64,000 nucleotides of DNA from Methyloversatilis discipulorum (GCF_000385375.1 NZ_ARVV01000001.1:1612001-1676000); one strand, 5' to 3'. Shown: positions 1 to 9,452, counted from the stretch's first letter. Made by a program: numbers and translations. The notes: generated by a model from the sequence alone, not told the origin.

Positions 1-2
1 GG

Positions 3-191
3 CTGCAGTGGAACTGGAACGGTGGTCCGACAACGATCGCCAGCCGCTGTGTCGACTCGACCGGCTACGTCCAGCCGACGGTCGAGGACATCCAGAAGGT
101 GCGCGCGATCACCGGCTTCGTGCAGCACCACAATGGTGTGTTTCCGTGGTCCATCAACGAAGCAGGGGAGGTGAAGAATGCGATCGCTTGA
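3..191 (+). CDS. soxC: Sulfite dehydrogenase SoxC, C-terminal fragment
   Basis: This is the last 62 codons of a gene that enters from the left edge of the window. The frame reads LQWNWNGGPTTIASRC, then TGYVQPTVEDIQ and FVQHHNGVFPWSI, which matches the end of the molybdopterin oxidoreductase dimerisation domain of SoxC. SoxC is the molybdenum subunit of the periplasmic Sox(CD)2 sulfane dehydrogenase, which removes sulfane-sulfur electrons during thiosulfate oxidation. The stop (189-191) overlaps the start of the next gene by 14 bp and the two would be translationally coupled. The molybdenum-binding part is outside the window, so the call rests on the short tail plus the soxD neighbour. Confidence 0.8.
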   Translation: MQWNWNGGPTTIASRCVDSTGYVQPTVEDIQKVRAITGFVQHHNGVFPWSINEAGEVKNAIA

Positions 192-804
192 AACAGTGAC
201 GATGGCCCTGGCGACTTCCATGGCGCTCATGGGCTGCGCCGGAAATGCGGTGAATTCGGCGACGGCATCGCCTCACGCTCGATCGATGGCGCTCGGCACC
301 CCTGTCGTCGAAGCGGATCTTGCCGCCTGGAATATCGATGTCCGCGGTCCGGACGGGCAGGGCCTGCCCTCGGGATCGGGCAACGCACGGACGGGGAAGG
401 CCGTGTTCGACGCAAAGTGCGCGTCCTGCCATGGCGCCGCGGCCGCAGGCGGACCGATGTTCGGAACCATGGTCGGCGGTATCGGCTCGTTCAAGACCGA
501 CAAGCGTCTGCTCACGCCGGGCAGCATGTATCCGTATGCGCCGGCACTGTTCGATTACATCCGCCGCGCAATGCCGCTGACCGAACCGCAGTCGCTCAGC
601 AACGACGAAACCTATGCGGTGACTGCTTATCTGCTGCATCTCAACGGGTTGGTGGAGCAGGATGCCGAGATGAACTCGACCAGCCTGGCGGCGATCCGCA
701 TGCCGAATCGGGACGGCTTCATCGTCGACGACCGGCCGGATACGAGCGCTGCCCGGTGCATGCAGGACTGCAAGCCGCTGCGCACGAGCGTTGCAGCGCC
801 GTAG
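178..804 (+). CDS. soxD: SoxD-like c-type cytochrome, single haem, predicted lipoprotein
   Basis: A 208-residue electron-accepting cytochrome partner of SoxC. One haem site, CASCH, lies at residues 81-85. The flank MYPYAPALFDYIRRAMP and the later MPNRDGFIVDDRPD are typical of SoxD, with Met117 or Met132 as the likely distal ligand. The N-terminus is hydrophobic and ends in LMGC (Cys20), a good lipobox, so the protein is probably anchored to a membrane facing the periplasm. A strong Shine-Dalgarno (GGGGAGG) sits just before ATG 178 inside the end of soxC. Classic SoxD proteins have two haem domains and are nearly twice as long; this is the short one-haem form. It probably passes electrons to another cytochrome c. 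Confidence 0.87.
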   Translation: MRSLETVTMALATSMALMGCAGNAVNSATASPHARSMALGTPVVEADLAAWNIDVRGPDGQGLPSGSGNARTGKAVFDAKCASCHGAAAAGGPMFGTMVGGIGSFKTDKRLLTPGSMYPYAPALFDYIRRAMPLTEPQSLSNDETYAVTAYLLHLNGLVEQDAEMNSTSLAAIRMPNRDGFIVDDRPDTSAARCMQDCKPLRTSVAAP

Positions 805-882
805 AAGCTGTCGGCGTAGGATGCGTCCGCTTTGTCTGCGCAAGCCTTGGGCTGGACGAGCAACTCGGATGCCGACGGGGCG

Positions 883-914
883 CAGCGGTTCGGACGTTGC
901 CGTCCGAACCGCTG
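883..914. terminator. Perfect hairpin between convergent soxD and nadV
   Basis: CAGCGGTTCGGACG and its exact complement form a 14-bp stem with a TTGC loop, lying between the soxD stop (804) and the nadV stop (941). No T-run follows on either strand, so a role as bidirectional terminator or mRNA 3'-end stabiliser is inferred from position and stem strength. Confidence 0.5.
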
Positions 915-940
915 TCTTCCGCACAGTGTGTTGCTGACCG

Positions 941-2368
941 TCAGCTTGTGGCATCCAGAGTGGCACGCACCTCGCTGAGCGCGTACTTCCTGAGCAGGTC
1001 GCCGTTTTCCCACACGGTCACCATCGCATCTTCGAAGCGGGCGGTGTCGTGCCACACGCCATCCTCGATCAAGGCCGTTCTCAGCTCACCCGTTTCGCGG
1101 TTGCGCAGCACGGTCATCCGGCCCCGCTTCGACGCCTTGCCCGGATCGGTCACCGGGTTCTTCCAGACGTCACGCCATTCGCCGTTGACGCGGATCGCCG
1201 AGCACTTCATCGCGAACTTGAGCGTGTCCCGGTTCACCTGCTGGAGCAGGCCACCTCCCATGCCGAAGGCGATGTTGTCCGCGCTGTAGCCGTTCAACTT
1301 CAACGTGGCGAGGATGTCGCGCACGGTGCGGTCGTTGATGCCGTCACCCTGGATGAGTCGCACATTGCGCAGGACTTTGTAGCCCTTGCCGTTCATATCG
1401 GCGCCGAACCGCTTTTCGAGCAGGCGCGCACAGCGCAGAACCACCTCGATCGGGTCGCCGGAATCCGGTCTGACGACGAGCATTGCTCCGGAGTCGATCA
1501 CTTCCTGACGCAAGGCTTCGCCCCAGAGATGGTCGACCGCGTTGTAAATGTCGGTGGAGTCGGACACGCAGGCGAAGATCGCACCTGGCTTGCCGAACTG
1601 ACGGATCATGTTGCGATAGGCCTCGACTTCGGCTTCCGGTCCCCAGCTCGTGATCGTGGAGTGCTCGGCCGCGGGAATTGAGTAGCCCGCCATCGGTTCG
1701 TCGTAGTAGACGCGTCCAGCGAGCACGGCTGCGAGCGTGTCGGTACCGCGGAAGGCAACGAGGTGGGCGAGGCCACCGCGTGCCGCGGTCTGCGGACTCG
1801 ATACGCCCCGATAACCGAAATCGTGCAGCTTAAAGGGCAACTGGCTTGCCGCGTCGTCGGACGTCTCGTCAAGAAAACTCGCGATGACCTTGCGCACCGA
1901 CCACGAGAGCGTTGCGACCGTCACCGGATACCAGAGCTGAAGCATCAGCGTCTCCACATAGGACACTGCCCACGCGAGTTCCGGATCAGTCGACTCGACC
2001 GTCACCATGGGCACGCTGGCGGGCACCACGGTACCCTCGGGCAGCGCACGGATGCGCAGCGGCCAGTAGCCATCGTGCGTGTCGACGATGCGCAGGAAGC
2101 CCGCTTCATTGAAAGGCTCACCATGCGCCGCGGCGATCTCCTTCGCGATTGCCACGTCCTCGCGGGTGATCCGCCGTGCAAAGAAGTCGAGCAGGATCAT
2201 CTGCAGGCCGAACATGACCGAGCGATCGAACTTGCCGCCCCGCGATTCGATGTAGGAAAACATGCCATCCGTGCCCGCCGGGTACTGAACCCAGTGCGAC
2301 AGCTTGTAGCTGTCGGTGCCCAGGATGGGGTTGTCGAGGATGCTGCGGGTGCTGTCGTTGTAGAACAT
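941..2368 (-). CDS. nadV: Nicotinamide phosphoribosyltransferase
   Basis: A 475-residue enzyme that joins nicotinamide to PRPP to give NMN, the first step of nicotinamide salvage. The protein follows NAMPT/NadV closely: LGTDSYKLSHWVQYP near the N-terminus, LHDFGYRG at 181-188, the phosphohistidine motif AAEHSTITSWG with His236, and VVRPDSGDP in the nucleotide-binding part. Length fits the family (about 460-490). The start is ATG 2368 because similarity begins at FYNDSTRSILDNPILGTDSY; the open frame continues upstream into the preceding gene's region but without family similarity. It is the second gene of a two-gene unit, 70 bp after the NMN adenylyltransferase gene, so the pair would convert nicotinamide to NAD in two steps. 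Confidence 0.95.
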   Translation of the reverse strand: MFYNDSTRSILDNPILGTDSYKLSHWVQYPAGTDGMFSYIESRGGKFDRSVMFGLQMILLDFFARRITREDVAIAKEIAAAHGEPFNEAGFLRIVDTHDGYWPLRIRALPEGTVVPASVPMVTVESTDPELAWAVSYVETLMLQLWYPVTVATLSWSVRKVIASFLDETSDDAASQLPFKLHDFGYRGVSSPQTAARGGLAHLVAFRGTDTLAAVLAGRVYYDEPMAGYSIPAAEHSTITSWGPEAEVEAYRNMIRQFGKPGAIFACVSDSTDIYNAVDHLWGEALRQEVIDSGAMLVVRPDSGDPIEVVLRCARLLEKRFGADMNGKGYKVLRNVRLIQGDGINDRTVRDILATLKLNGYSADNIAFGMGGGLLQQVNRDTLKFAMKCSAIRVNGEWRDVWKNPVTDPGKASKRGRMTVLRNRETGELRTALIEDGVWHDTARFEDAMVTVWENGDLLRKYALSEVRATLDATS

Positions 2369-2438
2369 GGTTTGAGACTCCCTCAAACGTTGGCTGAAGC
2401 AGAGCGTCTGTCGCTCCGCGGCGGGGTGGAGAGATCGG

Positions 2439-3527
2439 TCAGACCCCTCCGATGAAATAGTTGATGATGTCGAAGTGGTCCTCGAACAGCATGGAGCGCA
2501 TGCCTTCCAGCTGAGCCAGCGGAAACCACTGCGCCTTGTCCGCGTCGTCGCCGCCTTTGACGCGCGGCAGCTCGCCGGCCGGGAAATCGAAGTGAAATGC
2601 ATGCGTGACGGTGCGTCCGCGCAGACTGCGGCTCGGGTGATCGAACACATGTGAGGCGGTGATCGATCCGCGCAGCACCTTCTCAGGCAACTTGAGTCCG
2701 GTCTCCTCGACCAGCTCGCGAATGGCCGCATCCTGCAGCCGCTCGTCCTGACCCACAAACCCACCCGGCAGCGCCCACAGGCCTTTGCCTGGCGCAGCGC
2801 GCCGCCGGATGAGCAGGATATGGCCGGAGTGCACGACCACCGCATCGGTGGTGACGAAGGTGGGCGGGTAGGGCGCTGCGCTCCACGCCGCGCGGTAGTC
2901 GCGGATGAACCGCCACTCTCCCGCCAGTCGCTCGTACTCGGCGGAGGCGCGGAAGGTCTTCAGCCAGGCGATGACCGGCTCCGGTACCGAAGCCTCGAGT
3001 TTCATCCACGGACCGCGGTCGGCGCTGTCGTCGCCGCTCAGGCCGAAGTAGATGTCGCGCAGCTCGGTGGCGGACAGACCATCAACGAAACCGACCGAGA
3101 CACGCGACCACTGGGGGAACATGTCCAGATAGAACGAGGACGCGTCCTTGCTGAGGCCAATCAGGCCGATGGCCGTGGCAGCCGGATCCGCACCCGTCTC
3201 GGTGACCGCAGCGCTCACCGTGCGCTGCACGTCGAGCAGCCACTGCGCGTCGTTGTACATGCGGTCAGCAACCGAGGCGACGATGACGCGCGCAGCGGCG
3301 TCCTTCGACAGGCTGTGACGGATCATTACCTTCCGTTCGTTCACCGTCCACGGATCCTTGATCGATCGAGGCCGATCGGCAGAGCCGAGCACAACGATGA
3401 CCTTGTCCGCGAGTTCGAGCGCACGCTCGATACTGGCGATGTGACCCACATGAGGCGGCGTCAGACGGCCGATGTAAACAATGAAATCGAATCGTGCACG
3501 CGAGGTGCCGGGTACTGACTTGGACAT
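2439..3527 (-). CDS. nadM: Bifunctional NMN adenylyltransferase / Nudix hydrolase
   Basis: A 362-residue two-domain protein. The N-terminal nucleotidyltransferase (about 12-185) has the YIGRLTPPHVGH motif (His26 and His29) and the SATELRD motif that binds ATP, so it should turn NMN plus ATP into NAD. The C-terminal Nudix domain (about 220-350) has a complete Nudix box, from GFVGQDE to RELVEETGL, as in NadM-Nudix enzymes that hydrolyse ADP-ribose. The start ATG 3527 is preceded by GGGGAG at 8 nt. It leads the operon with nadV downstream. A promoter and a palindromic operator-like site lie 50-100 bp upstream. No nrtR regulator gene is visible nearby. Confidence 0.93.
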   Translation of the reverse strand: MSKSVPGTSRARFDFIVYIGRLTPPHVGHIASIERALELADKVIVVLGSADRPRSIKDPWTVNERKVMIRHSLSKDAAARVIVASVADRMYNDAQWLLDVQRTVSAAVTETGADPAATAIGLIGLSKDASSFYLDMFPQWSRVSVGFVDGLSATELRDIYFGLSGDDSADRGPWMKLEASVPEPVIAWLKTFRASAEYERLAGEWRFIRDYRAAWSAAPYPPTFVTTDAVVVHSGHILLIRRRAAPGKGLWALPGGFVGQDERLQDAAIRELVEETGLKLPEKVLRGSITASHVFDHPSRSLRGRTVTHAFHFDFPAGELPRVKGGDDADKAQWFPLAQLEGMRSMLFEDHFDIINYFIGGV

Positions 3528-3579
3528 CTTGGACTCCCCAAGAGGTGTTGATCGGATCCGTCTGTCGGATCGTGTCCGG

Positions 3580-3624
3580 ACGATAGCCGTTGCGCTCGGC
3601 AGTGACAAGTGACTTTTTTGTCAC
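3580..3624 (-). promoter_or_regulatory. nadM-nadV promoter overlapped by GTGAC/GTCAC palindrome
   Basis: On the minus strand TTGTCA (3603-3608) and TATCGT (3580-3585) are separated by exactly 17 bp, a good sigma-70 promoter. The -35 box lies inside a dyad: GTGAC at 3602-3606, a second GTGAC at 3609-3613 and GTCAC at 3620-3624. This gives alternative palindromes GTGACAA-N9-TTGTCAC and GTGAC-N6-GTCAC. Overlap with the -35 suggests a repressor site for the NAD salvage operon; the binding protein is unknown. Confidence 0.5.
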
Positions 3625-3818
3625 AGGGCCGGAAACGACGAGTGCCTTGCGGTCCGGCGGTCTCAGTGCCAACTGCGAACGAATGGGATAGGAGCTGGGC
3701 ATCGGCACTCCCGGAGGAAGAGGGGCGCACCCGTGTCGACGCGCCAGAAGGGCGCAGATTTGACCGCCCGTAAGGCGACAGCTACGCATGACCTGTCACC
3801 TGTCGGCGCGTAAACGGA

Positions 3819-3846
3819 AAAAGGCCCGCATCGCTGCGGGCCTTTT
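3819..3846 (-). terminator. Rho-independent terminator of tRNA-Asn
   Basis: A 12-bp stem (AAAAGGCCCGCA with TGCGGGCCTTTT, loop TCGC) starts 8 nt past the 3' end of tRNA-Asn in its direction of transcription. The stem ends in a run of T on the minus strand, the classical terminator form. Confidence 0.85.
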
Positions 3847-3853
3847 GGTGTCT

Positions 3854-3929
3854 TGGCTCCCCGACCTGGGCTCGAACCAGGGACCTACGGATTAACAGTC
3901 CGGCGCTCTACCGACTGAGCTATCGGGGA
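3854..3929 (-). tRNA. tRNA-Asn (anticodon GTT), CCA encoded
   Basis: The minus strand gives a complete 76-nt cloverleaf. The acceptor strands TCCCCGA and TCGGGGA pair, followed by discriminator G and an encoded CCA. The D-arm is AGCTCAGTCGGTAGAGC, the anticodon loop CTGTTAA carries GTT, and the T-arm CTGGTTCGAGCCCAG is canonical. It stands alone, followed by its own terminator. Confidence 0.97.
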
Positions 3930-4143
3930 AGAAAGAGGCCGCAACTATAGACAGCCTTCCGACAATCGTCAAGCGATTGATGGGATATTTTCTTCGGGCT
4001 GAATGTGCGGTCACTCGGCACCCGAGTCGATTTATGATCGCGTCACCGCTGCCTGCAAGACTGTCTGGCAGCCACAACCGCATGACTTCATCTCTTCAGC
4101 GTCGGTGATCCAGCCGGCGCGGCAAGGCGGCCAGCGCGCATCC

Positions 4144-5940
4144 ATGAACGAAAATGCTGTTTACGTAAAGACCGAGGCCGGCGAAGAGGCGGTGAGCAAG
4201 CGCACCATCGTCCAGCGCAACCTGCGCTCCATCCTGATCATGATCGACGGGCGCACGCCTGTCGGCAATCTGGCTCAGCAGTTTGGCGATCCGCTCATCG
4301 TCGAAGGTCTGGTCGGCGAACTGGAGCACCGCGGACTGGTGCGCCGGATCGACGCGCCCACGCAGGGCGAGGAGGCGGACCGCGCCGAGCTGTCGTCCAT
4401 GCTGGTCGATATCGAGGATCTGGTCAGCCAGCCGATCACGCCGGTGTCGGACGACATCCGGCGGGCGCACGAGAAAGCGTCCGCGAAGGAATCGCCGGTG
4501 CTCGACGAGTTCGCAATGGCCTTGCCCGAGCTGGCGGCGCCGGCACCGGCGAATGCCCCGGCACCGGCTGCAGCACTGTCTGCGGCCGACGATGTACGGG
4601 GTGCCATCCGTCGGGCGATGATGTCCGCCTCGCCGGATGCCGCAGCGTCGTCGGCGGAGCGCAGCGGCGGTGGCCTGCAGCGACTGTTCGATCTGTTTGC
4701 CGGACGTGTCGGCGACCGCAAGGGCCCCCCGGGTTCGCTCGGCAAGAAGATCGTCCTTTCCGCGGCGGCGCTGCTGGTGCTGCTGGTCGGCCTTTTCTTC
4801 CTTTATCCCTATCAGCGCCATCTGCCGCACTTCGAGTCCCTGGCGACCGAATTGCTGGGGCAGCCGGTGCGCATCGCTTCGGTTTCGCCCAGCCTGTTTC
4901 CCGAGCCGTCCATCGCACTCGAAGGGGTGACGGTGGGTGGGCCGGGGCAACTCGAAATCGGCGCGGTGAAGTTGCTGCCGCGTGTGTCCACGCTGCTGTC
5001 GGAACGCACCGTTCTGCGCGACGTGCGCATCGAGCGTGCGGCGCTGAATCTGTCTTTCCTGCCTGCGCTGTCGCGCCGCCAGGACATCAACTGGGCTTCG
5101 CGCTGGGTCACGGTCGAGCACGTCAGCATGGTCGACGCCAGCATCGTGCTGCTCGATGGTGCGATCGGCGCGCTCGGCGGCGATCTGGCGCTGGACGAGA
5201 ACGGCGTGCTGACGCGTCTGTCGCTCGCCTCTGCCGACGGCGGGCTCAAGCTCCAGGGCAACAACGCTGGCGGTGTCTGGAGCGTGTCGATGACGGCGCT
5301 GGGCTGGCAGACCCCGGGCAAGCCTTCGCTGCTGTTCGACGTGCTGGAGGCACAGGGCACGCTGAACAGCCGCCGCCTGCAGTTCGACAAGCTGGATGTG
5401 AAGCTCTACGACGGTTACGCGACGGGCAGTGTGGCGCTGGACTTTGCCGACGTCGCAAGGTTCGAAGGGCAGTTGCAGACCTCCCGTCTGAGCCTCGGCG
5501 GCCTGCTGAAGGTGTTCGCGCCGACGCTGTTGCTGACCGGTGATCTGTCCTTGTCCCTGTCGCTGACCGGCGAGGGTCGGAACTACGAGGAATTGCAGAA
5601 GAACCTCCGTGGCACCGGCACGATGGGGGTGCAGCGCGGACAGATCGAGCGCGTCGATCTTGTGCAGGCGGTGCGCATCCCCCGGCCGGGTGGCGTGCGC
5701 GGCGGTAGTACGCGCTTCGATCGCCTGGACGCCAATGCGGTGGTCGACGCCAGCGGCGTGAGCCTGAGCCAGGTGGTGATGGAATCGGGCCTGGTCGGCG
5801 CCAACGGTACGCTGCGTCTTGCCGACGACACCCTGCGCGGGCGCCTCGATGTGACCTTGCAGGGCTCGGCAACGACGGTGCGCGCGCCGGTGAGCATAGA
5901 GGGGCCGTACGCGGATCCAGTGGTGAAGCTGCTGCGCTGA
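4144..5940 (+). CDS. AsmA-like membrane protein with N-terminal winged-helix-like domain
   Basis: A 598-residue protein. Residues 1-70 are soluble and look like a small winged-helix/DprA-type fold (VQRNLRSILIMIDGRTPV, then VEGLVGELEHRGLVRRI). An Ala/Pro-rich linker follows, then one membrane segment at about 202-222 (IVLSAAALLVLLVGLFFLYP). The rest is a large periplasmic region with AsmA-type repeats: GQPVRIASVSPSLFPEPSIALEGV, then FEGQLQTSRLSLGGLLKVFAPTLL-type segments near 480. AsmA-like proteins act in envelope lipid or outer-membrane homeostasis. The start ATG 4144 was chosen because the upstream in-frame sequence has no coding look. The next genes (rhamnose synthesis) also serve the envelope, but no operon link is evident. 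Confidence 0.7.
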   Translation: MNENAVYVKTEAGEEAVSKRTIVQRNLRSILIMIDGRTPVGNLAQQFGDPLIVEGLVGELEHRGLVRRIDAPTQGEEADRAELSSMLVDIEDLVSQPITPVSDDIRRAHEKASAKESPVLDEFAMALPELAAPAPANAPAPAAALSAADDVRGAIRRAMMSASPDAAASSAERSGGGLQRLFDLFAGRVGDRKGPPGSLGKKIVLSAAALLVLLVGLFFLYPYQRHLPHFESLATELLGQPVRIASVSPSLFPEPSIALEGVTVGGPGQLEIGAVKLLPRVSTLLSERTVLRDVRIERAALNLSFLPALSRRQDINWASRWVTVEHVSMVDASIVLLDGAIGALGGDLALDENGVLTRLSLASADGGLKLQGNNAGGVWSVSMTALGWQTPGKPSLLFDVLEAQGTLNSRRLQFDKLDVKLYDGYATGSVALDFADVARFEGQLQTSRLSLGGLLKVFAPTLLLTGDLSLSLSLTGEGRNYEELQKNLRGTGTMGVQRGQIERVDLVQAVRIPRPGGVRGGSTRFDRLDANAVVDASGVSLSQVVMESGLVGANGTLRLADDTLRGRLDVTLQGSATTVRAPVSIEGPYADPVVKLLR

Positions 5941-6041
5941 GCCGGAACATCCTGTTGCATCGCAGCGTGCAGCTTTTACTACGCGCTGTCATGCCTGCCG
6001 GTTAAAGTGACGGCTCCCCGAATCGCACAGGCGTTTGCATC

Positions 6042-7109
6042 ATGACCATCCTGGTAACCGGCGGTGCCGGCTTCATCGGCAGCAACTTCGTTCTCGACTG
6101 GCTGGCTGGCAGCGATGAGCCGGTCGTCAACCTCGACGCGCTGACCTACGCGGGCAACCGCGCCAACCTGGCTTCGCTCGATGGCGACGGGCGGCATATC
6201 TTTGTGCACGGCGACATCTGCGACCGTGATCTGATCGACCGCCTGCTCGCGCAGCACCGTCCGCGCGCCATCGTGCATTTCGCCGCCGAATCGCACGTCG
6301 ACCGCTCGATCCACGGCCCGGGCGAGTTCATGCGCACCAACGTCACCGGCACCTTTACGCTCCTCGAAGCGGCCCGTGGTTATTGGGGCGCACTCGAAGG
6401 CGACGACAAGGCCGCCTTCCGCTTCCACCACGTGAGCACCGACGAGGTCTATGGCTCGCTCAAGCCGACCGACCCGCCGTTTGCCGAAACCAATGCCTAC
6501 GAACCGAACAGCCCCTACTCGGCGAGCAAGGCGGCGAGCGACCATCTGGTGCGCGCCTGGCACCACACCTACGGCCTGCCGGTGGTGACCACCAACTGTT
6601 CGAACAACTACGGCCCCTACCACTTTCCAGAGAAGCTGATCCCGCTCATCATCGTCAATGCGCTGGCCGGCAAGCCGCTGCCCGTGTATGGCGACGGCCA
6701 GCAGGTGCGCGACTGGCTGTACGTGAAGGACCACTGCGCGGCCATCCGCGAAGTGCTGGCGCGCGGGCGTCTGGGCGAGACCTACAACATCGGTGGCTGG
6801 AACGAGAAGCCGAACATCGACATCGTGCGCACCGTGTGCGCGCTGCTCGACGAAATGAAGCCGGATGCCGCCGGCCCCTACGAGCGGCTGATCACCTACG
6901 TGAAGGACCGCCCGGGCCACGACCGGCGCTACGCGATCGACGCGCGCAAGATCGAGCGCGAACTGGGCTGGAAGCCGGCGGAAACCTTCGACACCGGCAT
7001 CCGCAAGACGGTGCGCTGGTATCTGGACAACCAGCCCTGGGTGCAGGACGTGCTCAGCGGCGGCTACCGCGACTGGGTGAGCAAGCAGTACGGCGGAGCG
7101 TCGGCATGA
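6042..7109 (+). CDS. rfbB: dTDP-glucose 4,6-dehydratase
   Basis: A 355-residue short-chain dehydrogenase-family enzyme that converts dTDP-glucose to dTDP-4-keto-6-deoxyglucose. It has the NAD motif [10 protein letters not shown] at the N-terminus, the STDEVYGSL segment with the catalytic Asp-Glu, and the YSASK active site. Length is typical. It is the first gene of an rfbBDAC operon; its stop overlaps the rfbD start as ATGA (7106-7109). The operon makes dTDP-L-rhamnose for surface polysaccharide. Confidence 0.97.
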   Translation: MTILVTGGAGFIGSNFVLDWLAGSDEPVVNLDALTYAGNRANLASLDGDGRHIFVHGDICDRDLIDRLLAQHRPRAIVHFAAESHVDRSIHGPGEFMRTNVTGTFTLLEAARGYWGALEGDDKAAFRFHHVSTDEVYGSLKPTDPPFAETNAYEPNSPYSASKAASDHLVRAWHHTYGLPVVTTNCSNNYGPYHFPEKLIPLIIVNALAGKPLPVYGDGQQVRDWLYVKDHCAAIREVLARGRLGETYNIGGWNEKPNIDIVRTVCALLDEMKPDAAGPYERLITYVKDRPGHDRRYAIDARKIERELGWKPAETFDTGIRKTVRWYLDNQPWVQDVLSGGYRDWVSKQYGGASA

Positions 7110-7999
7110 AGATCCTGCTGTTCGGCAAGGGCGGACAGGTTGGCTGGGAATTGCAGCGCGCGCTCGCGCCGCTGGGCGAGTTGATTGCGCTGGACTTCGA
7201 TACCGCCGGCGATCTTTCCGGCGACTTCAGTCAGCCGGAGGCCGTGGCGGCGACCGTGCGCCGTGTGGCGCCGGATCTCATCGTCAATGCGGCTGCGCAC
7301 ACCGCGGTCGACAAGGCCGAGAGCGAGGCCGATCTGGCGCGCCTGATCAACGCCAGCACGCCTGGCCGCATCGCGCAGGAAGCGAAGGCACTCGGCGCCC
7401 ACCTTATTCACTATTCGACGGATTACGTGTTCGACGGCAGTGGTGACGCGCCGCGCGACGAGACTGCGGCGACCGGGCCGCTCAGCGTCTATGGCCGTAC
7501 CAAGCTGGAGGGAGAGCAGCTGATCGCAGCGTCCGGCGCCACTCACCTCATCCTGCGCACCAGCTGGGTCTATGCCGCGCGCGGCGGCAACTTCGCGAAG
7601 ACCATGCTGAAGCTGGCGAAGGAGCGCGAACGGCTCACCGTGATCGCCGACCAGTTCGGCGCGCCGACCGGCGCCGAACTGCTGGCCGACGTCAGCGCAC
7701 ACGCTGCGCGCATGCTGCGCGCCCGGCCCGAACTGAGCGGGCTCTACCACTGCGTCGCCGCCGGCGAAACATCTTGGTACGGCTACGCCACACACGTGAT
7801 CGAGCGCGCGCGCGCGGCCGGTCACGCGATCAAGGTTGCTCCGGACGCCATCCTGCCCATCCCGACCAGCGACTACCCGACGCCGGCCACGCGTCCGCTC
7901 AATTCACGGCTCGATACCCGTCGCCTGCGCGAGGTCTTCGGTCTCGTGCTGCCGCCCTGGCAGCAGGGCGTGGACCGGATGCTGGCCGAAATCCTCTGA
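7106..7999 (+). CDS. rfbD: dTDP-4-dehydrorhamnose reductase
   Basis: A 297-residue NADPH-dependent reductase for the last step of dTDP-L-rhamnose synthesis. It begins [17 protein letters not shown] (cofactor motif) and carries STDYVFDG and the active site YGRTKLEGE. The ATG at 7106 overlaps the rfbB stop by four bases, so the two are translationally coupled. The gene order B-D-A-C is one of the common arrangements. Confidence 0.96.
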   Translation: MKILLFGKGGQVGWELQRALAPLGELIALDFDTAGDLSGDFSQPEAVAATVRRVAPDLIVNAAAHTAVDKAESEADLARLINASTPGRIAQEAKALGAHLIHYSTDYVFDGSGDAPRDETAATGPLSVYGRTKLEGEQLIAASGATHLILRTSWVYAARGGNFAKTMLKLAKERERLTVIADQFGAPTGAELLADVSAHAARMLRARPELSGLYHCVAAGETSWYGYATHVIERARAAGHAIKVAPDAILPIPTSDYPTPATRPLNSRLDTRRLREVFGLVLPPWQQGVDRMLAEIL

Positions 8000-8019
8000 A
8001 CAGAATCAGGAGCACCCAC

Positions 8020-8901
8020 ATGACACGCAAGGGCATCGTACTGGCCGGTGGATCCGGCACGCGCCTGCACCCGGTGACGATCGCGGTATCGAAGCAGCTG
8101 ATGCCGGTCTACGACAAGCCGATGATCTACTACCCGCTGTCGACGCTGATGCTCGCGGGCATACGCGAAGTGCTGGTGATTTCGACGCCGCAGGACACGC
8201 CGCGCTTCCAGTCCCTGCTGGGCGACGGTTCGGCCTGGGGCATGAAGATCGAATACGCGGTGCAGCCCAGCCCGGACGGCCTGGCGCAGGCCTTCATCAT
8301 CGGCGAGGACTTCATCGGCGGCGGGCCGTCGGCGCTCGTGCTCGGCGACAACCTTTTCTACGGCCACGAATTCGCGCATGACCTGAAGTCGGCCAGCGCA
8401 CGGGAGGCAGGGGCTACGGTATTCGCCTACGGCGTCACCGACCCGGAGCGCTACGGCGTGGTCGAGTTCGACGGCAACGGACGCGCGATCAGTCTGGAAG
8501 AGAAGCCGGCCAAGCCGCGCAGCCGCTACGCGGTGACCGGGCTGTACTTCTACGACGGTCAGGCGAGCGCGATTGCCCGTGGCTTGAAGCCGTCGCCGCG
8601 TGGCGAACTCGAAATCACCGACCTGAATCGCGTGTATCTGGAGCGCGGCGAACTGGAAGTGCAGGTGATGGGCCGCGGTCACGCCTGGCTGGACACCGGC
8701 ACGCACGACTCGCTGATCGAGGCGGCGCAGTTCATCCAGACACTGGAGAAGCGTCAGGGCCTGAAGATATCGTGCCCGGAAGAGATCGCCTGGCGCCAGG
8801 GCTGGATCGATTCCGAGCAGCTGAACAAGATCGCCACCCCGCTGGCCAAGAGCGGTTACGGCCAGTACCTGCTGCGCATCATTGACGAACAGGTGTTCTG
8901 A
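8020..8901 (+). CDS. rfbA: Glucose-1-phosphate thymidylyltransferase
   Basis: A 293-residue nucleotidyltransferase that joins glucose-1-phosphate and dTTP to form dTDP-glucose. It starts [20 protein letters not shown], the pyrophosphorylase signature, and has [18 protein letters not shown] and [16 protein letters not shown]. The start ATG 8020 follows a CAGGAG Shine-Dalgarno; 20 bp separate it from rfbD. Its stop (8899-8901) shares one base with the rfbC start. Confidence 0.97.
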   Translation: MTRKGIVLAGGSGTRLHPVTIAVSKQLMPVYDKPMIYYPLSTLMLAGIREVLVISTPQDTPRFQSLLGDGSAWGMKIEYAVQPSPDGLAQAFIIGEDFIGGGPSALVLGDNLFYGHEFAHDLKSASAREAGATVFAYGVTDPERYGVVEFDGNGRAISLEEKPAKPRSRYAVTGLYFYDGQASAIARGLKPSPRGELEITDLNRVYLERGELEVQVMGRGHAWLDTGTHDSLIEAAQFIQTLEKRQGLKISCPEEIAWRQGWIDSEQLNKIATPLAKSGYGQYLLRIIDEQVF

Positions 8902-9452
8902 TGAAGGTGATCGAAACCGGCATCGAAGGGTTGCTCGTGCTCGAACCGAAAGTGTTCGGCGACGCCCGCGGCTTCTTCATGGAAAGCTTCAACGCGCGCA
9001 CCTTCGCCGAAGTGACCGGGCTGAAGCTGGACTTCGTGCAGGACAACCACTCGCGCAGCGGACGCGGCGTGCTGCGCGGACTGCACTACCAGGTGCGGCA
9101 ACCGCAGGGCAAGCTGGTGCGCGTGTCGCAGGGGAGTGTGTTCGATGTCGCGGTCGACCTGCGCCGGTCATCGCCCACCTTCGGCCGCTGGTACGGCGTG
9201 GAACTGAGTGGCGAGAACCACCGCCAGTTCTGGGTGCCGGCCGGCTTCGCGCATGGTTTCTACGTGCTGAGCGAGTCGGCGGACTTCCTGTACAAGACAA
9301 CCGACTACTACGCCCCGGAACACGAGCGCAGCCTTGCGTGGAACGACCCGACGGTCGGTGTGCAGTGGCCGCTGGCGGGCGAGCCGTTGCTGTCGGCCAA
9401 GGATGTCGCGGGCAAGCCGCTCGGTCAGTGCGAGGTGTTCGAAACGCTCTGA
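8901..9452 (+). CDS. rfbC: dTDP-4-dehydrorhamnose 3,5-epimerase
   Basis: A 183-residue cupin-fold epimerase. Landmarks are DARGFFMESFN, the catalytic RGLHYQ, and QFWVPAGFAHGF. Its ATG overlaps the rfbA stop as TGATG. It completes the dTDP-L-rhamnose pathway, and no polysaccharide transferase follows in the window. Confidence 0.96.
   Translation: MKVIETGIEGLLVLEPKVFGDARGFFMESFNARTFAEVTGLKLDFVQDNHSRSGRGVLRGLHYQVRQPQGKLVRVSQGSVFDVAVDLRRSSPTFGRWYGVELSGENHRQFWVPAGFAHGFYVLSESADFLYKTTDYYAPEHERSLAWNDPTVGVQWPLAGEPLLSAKDVAGKPLGQCEVFETL

Noticed and set aside
8..199. 63-codon ORF at the left edge
   Set aside because: Another frame of the same bases gives a clear SoxC C-terminus.
7774..8019. N-terminal extension of RfbA in the open frame
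   Set aside because: It overlaps the rfbD coding region; RfbA similarity starts at ATG 8020 with a ribosome site.
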